Made by a program: the position numbers and the translations under genes. From an uncultured Prevotellaceae bacterium (GTDB lineage Bacteria > Bacteroidota > Bacteroidia > Bacteroidales > Muribaculaceae): a stretch of DNA of 60,349 nucleotides. Of the stretch, positions 59,618 through 60,349 are shown in pieces. Where the stretch lies: NCBI GenBank assembly GCA_947167995.1, contig CAMVKS010000014.1, positions 1 through 60,349 of the forward strand, written 5' to 3'. The notes beneath the pieces are model-generated. The model was not told the DNA's origin. It ran no database searches and saw only the letters and a list, made by a program, of their open reading frames with translations. Numbering within the stretch: the first letter of the stretch is position 1; every line of letters begins with the position of its first letter.

Positions 59618-60064
59618 CTATGTCAACCTATGTTCATTCCACTCAATGCCGGCATTTTTGAGCAAATGCTTATACTCATCCTCAAAACTTTGTCGTTGAT
59701 GATGTTCCCGCTGCCGCTTAATATAGTTGGCAACCATCTCTTTGTCGCGCAGTGAATAGGTGAACGCGCCATATTCCTTGCCCCATCCCGAGAACATGGG
59801 GAATGACGCTTGATGTATCTTTATCCAGTTGTTAGAACTGAGTTTGATATCACGCACCAAGTCAGAAAGACGCACGTCGGCACGCAGTCTCAACAGGATG
59901 TGGATGTGGTTCTCTATACCATTAATCTCATAGACATGGCAATTTTTGTTACGGATTGTTGCAGTAATATAATTATAGAGAATTTCGGAAGACTGAAGTG
60001 GTAGAGTCATCTCGCGACAATAGGTGTTAATGACGAGGTGATAGATAGCTGTGACTGCGCTCAT
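59618..60064 (-). CDS. REP-associated tyrosine transposase (IS200-like Y1)
   Basis: A 148-residue protein starting MSAVTAIYHLVINTYCREM. It has the HUH metal site as NHIHILLRL (about residues 51-59 of the protein). A nucleophile tyrosine occurs in the segment MVANYIKRQREHHQRQSF (about 110-127). The first strand YHLVINTYCRE is the IS200 opening. It is close in type to TnpA_REP/RAYT, which cut single-stranded REP hairpins. A -7 box (60080-60087) sits 15 bp before the ATG. The longer frame starts with a TTG at 60082 inside that promoter. It is intact, with no frameshift. Confidence 0.9.
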   Translation of the reverse strand: MSAVTAIYHLVINTYCREMTLPLQSSEILYNYITATIRNKNCHVYEINGIENHIHILLRLRADVRLSDLVRDIKLSSNNWIKIHQASFPMFSGWGKEYGAFTYSLRDKEMVANYIKRQREHHQRQSFEDEYKHLLKNAGIEWNEHRLT

Positions 60065-60079
60065 ATTATAGTTTTTGTG

Positions 60080-60087
60080 CAAAGTTA
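60080..60087 (-). promoter_or_regulatory. -7 element for the transposase gene
   Basis: Reads TAACTTTG on the minus strand, 15 bp before the ATG at 60064. The leader would be about 10 nt. Confidence 0.55.
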
Positions 60088-60244
60088 GTGAAATGTGGGA
60101 AAAGATGCAAATGTTGACCCCCTTCGGGGCTCAAGGAGGGAGGAGGAGAACGTCAGTACCCCATGCCACGCACCCCTAAAGGGGTACGCGCCATGGGGTT
60201 AGTCATTTCGCCCCCTTCGGGGACGTTCTGGCCTACGGCCATCG

Positions 60245-60349
60245 CACTCACCACTCTCATTGCACCCATCTAACCCACTACACCCATCTCACTTACCACT
60301 CTCATTGCACCCATCTAACCCACTACACCCATCTCACTCACCACTCTCA
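60245..60349. repeat. 45-bp tandem repeat at the window end
   Basis: Units begin at 60245, 60290 and 60335 and read CACTCACCACTCTCATTGC, then CACCCATCTAACC and CACTACACCCATCT. The first two are identical except for one base (CACTCA/CACTTA), and the third is cut by the window edge. Each unit contains CACCCATCT twice. It starts 3 bp after the transposase unit's right end. No reading frame of known type crosses it. Confidence 0.9.

Larger units (their letters stand above)
59483..60241. mobile_element. REP-flanked transposase unit
   Basis: Two clusters of palindromes are inverted relative to each other. Left 59483-59607 has TTGGCCGTAGGCCAA, GTCCCCGAAGGGGGC, a 39-nt hairpin CCCCACGCC...GGCGTGGGG (59527-59565) and TTTGGGCCTC...GAGGGCCAAA. 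Right 60111-60241 has the same hairpins in reverse order and orientation, ending TGGCCTACGGCCA. Between them is one Y1-type transposase. The layout matches a REPtron (RAYT gene plus REP elements). Confidence 0.85.

Noticed and set aside
60245-60349. CRISPR array
   Set aside because: The 45-bp units are contiguous with no variable spacers, and there are no cas genes.

Overview
The window is a chromosomal segment of a gut-type Bacteroidota, most likely order Bacteroidales (Muribaculaceae or Prevotellaceae would fit a roughly 50% GC genome). The evidence is the promoter grammar (TTTG, about 20 nt, TAnnTTTG), the lack of Shine-Dalgarno sites, Bacteroidota-type lipoproteins and outer-membrane barrels, a stand-alone four-helix-bundle protein, Wzi- and DUF3667-type proteins, a glycine-lipid acyltransferase pair, and ATP-dependent PEP carboxykinase. 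The genus is inference.

Layout. 1-514: no gene, but a 130-bp-offset duplication of AGAC-rich palindromic DNA. 515-8706 (+): leuS, an AT-rich four-helix-bundle gene framed by inverted GAGTTTTT arrays, a membrane acyltransferase, rdgB, an SDR oxidoreductase, corA, recF and a DUF721/DciA-like gene. 8744-13556 (-): an UPF1-like helicase, metG and a lipoprotein. 13822-19946 (+): ECF sigma factor with a four-helix membrane partner, ybeY-mnmG, a perfect parS palindrome, apt, and uvrC carrying a second parS-like site. 20252-28069: a GT4 glycosyltransferase, tRNA-Tyr, a five-gene minus-strand envelope operon (PAP2-barrel fusion, barrel, metallophosphoesterase, phosphopantetheinyl transferase, EamA transporter), tRNA-CAT and a PhzF-like gene.

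28220-42544: tcdA, DUF3667 protein, shikimate kinase, RNase HI, an operon of hexapeptide acetyltransferase / glycosyltransferase / secreted flavodoxin / radical SAM, a YgjP-type metallopeptidase, LD-carboxypeptidase with nadK, pdxJ with exbB-exbD-tonB, and a TGS-domain nucleoside kinase. 42612-46702 (-): a small membrane protein and two tandem secreted TPR paralogues transcribed towards the kinase. 46978-59360: pckA, a Wzi-like protein with a lipoprotein, a PI-PLC-like lipoprotein with a barrel, a second DUF3667 protein, the glsB/glsA pair, a polytopic membrane protein and a secreted C1B peptidase. 59483-60241: a REP-associated tyrosine transposase inside inverted REP clusters, followed by a 45-bp tandem repeat that runs off the window.

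Most genes are housekeeping (translation, tRNA modification, DNA repair, cofactors) or envelope functions. The most unusual structures are the REP-flanked transposase, the two parS-like sites beside mnmG/uvrC, a duplicated ~165-bp upstream block shared by two exported-protein operons, and the low-GC four-helix-bundle cassette. I see no CRISPR array, prophage or complete defence island, and nothing that I can confidently call a wholly new system.
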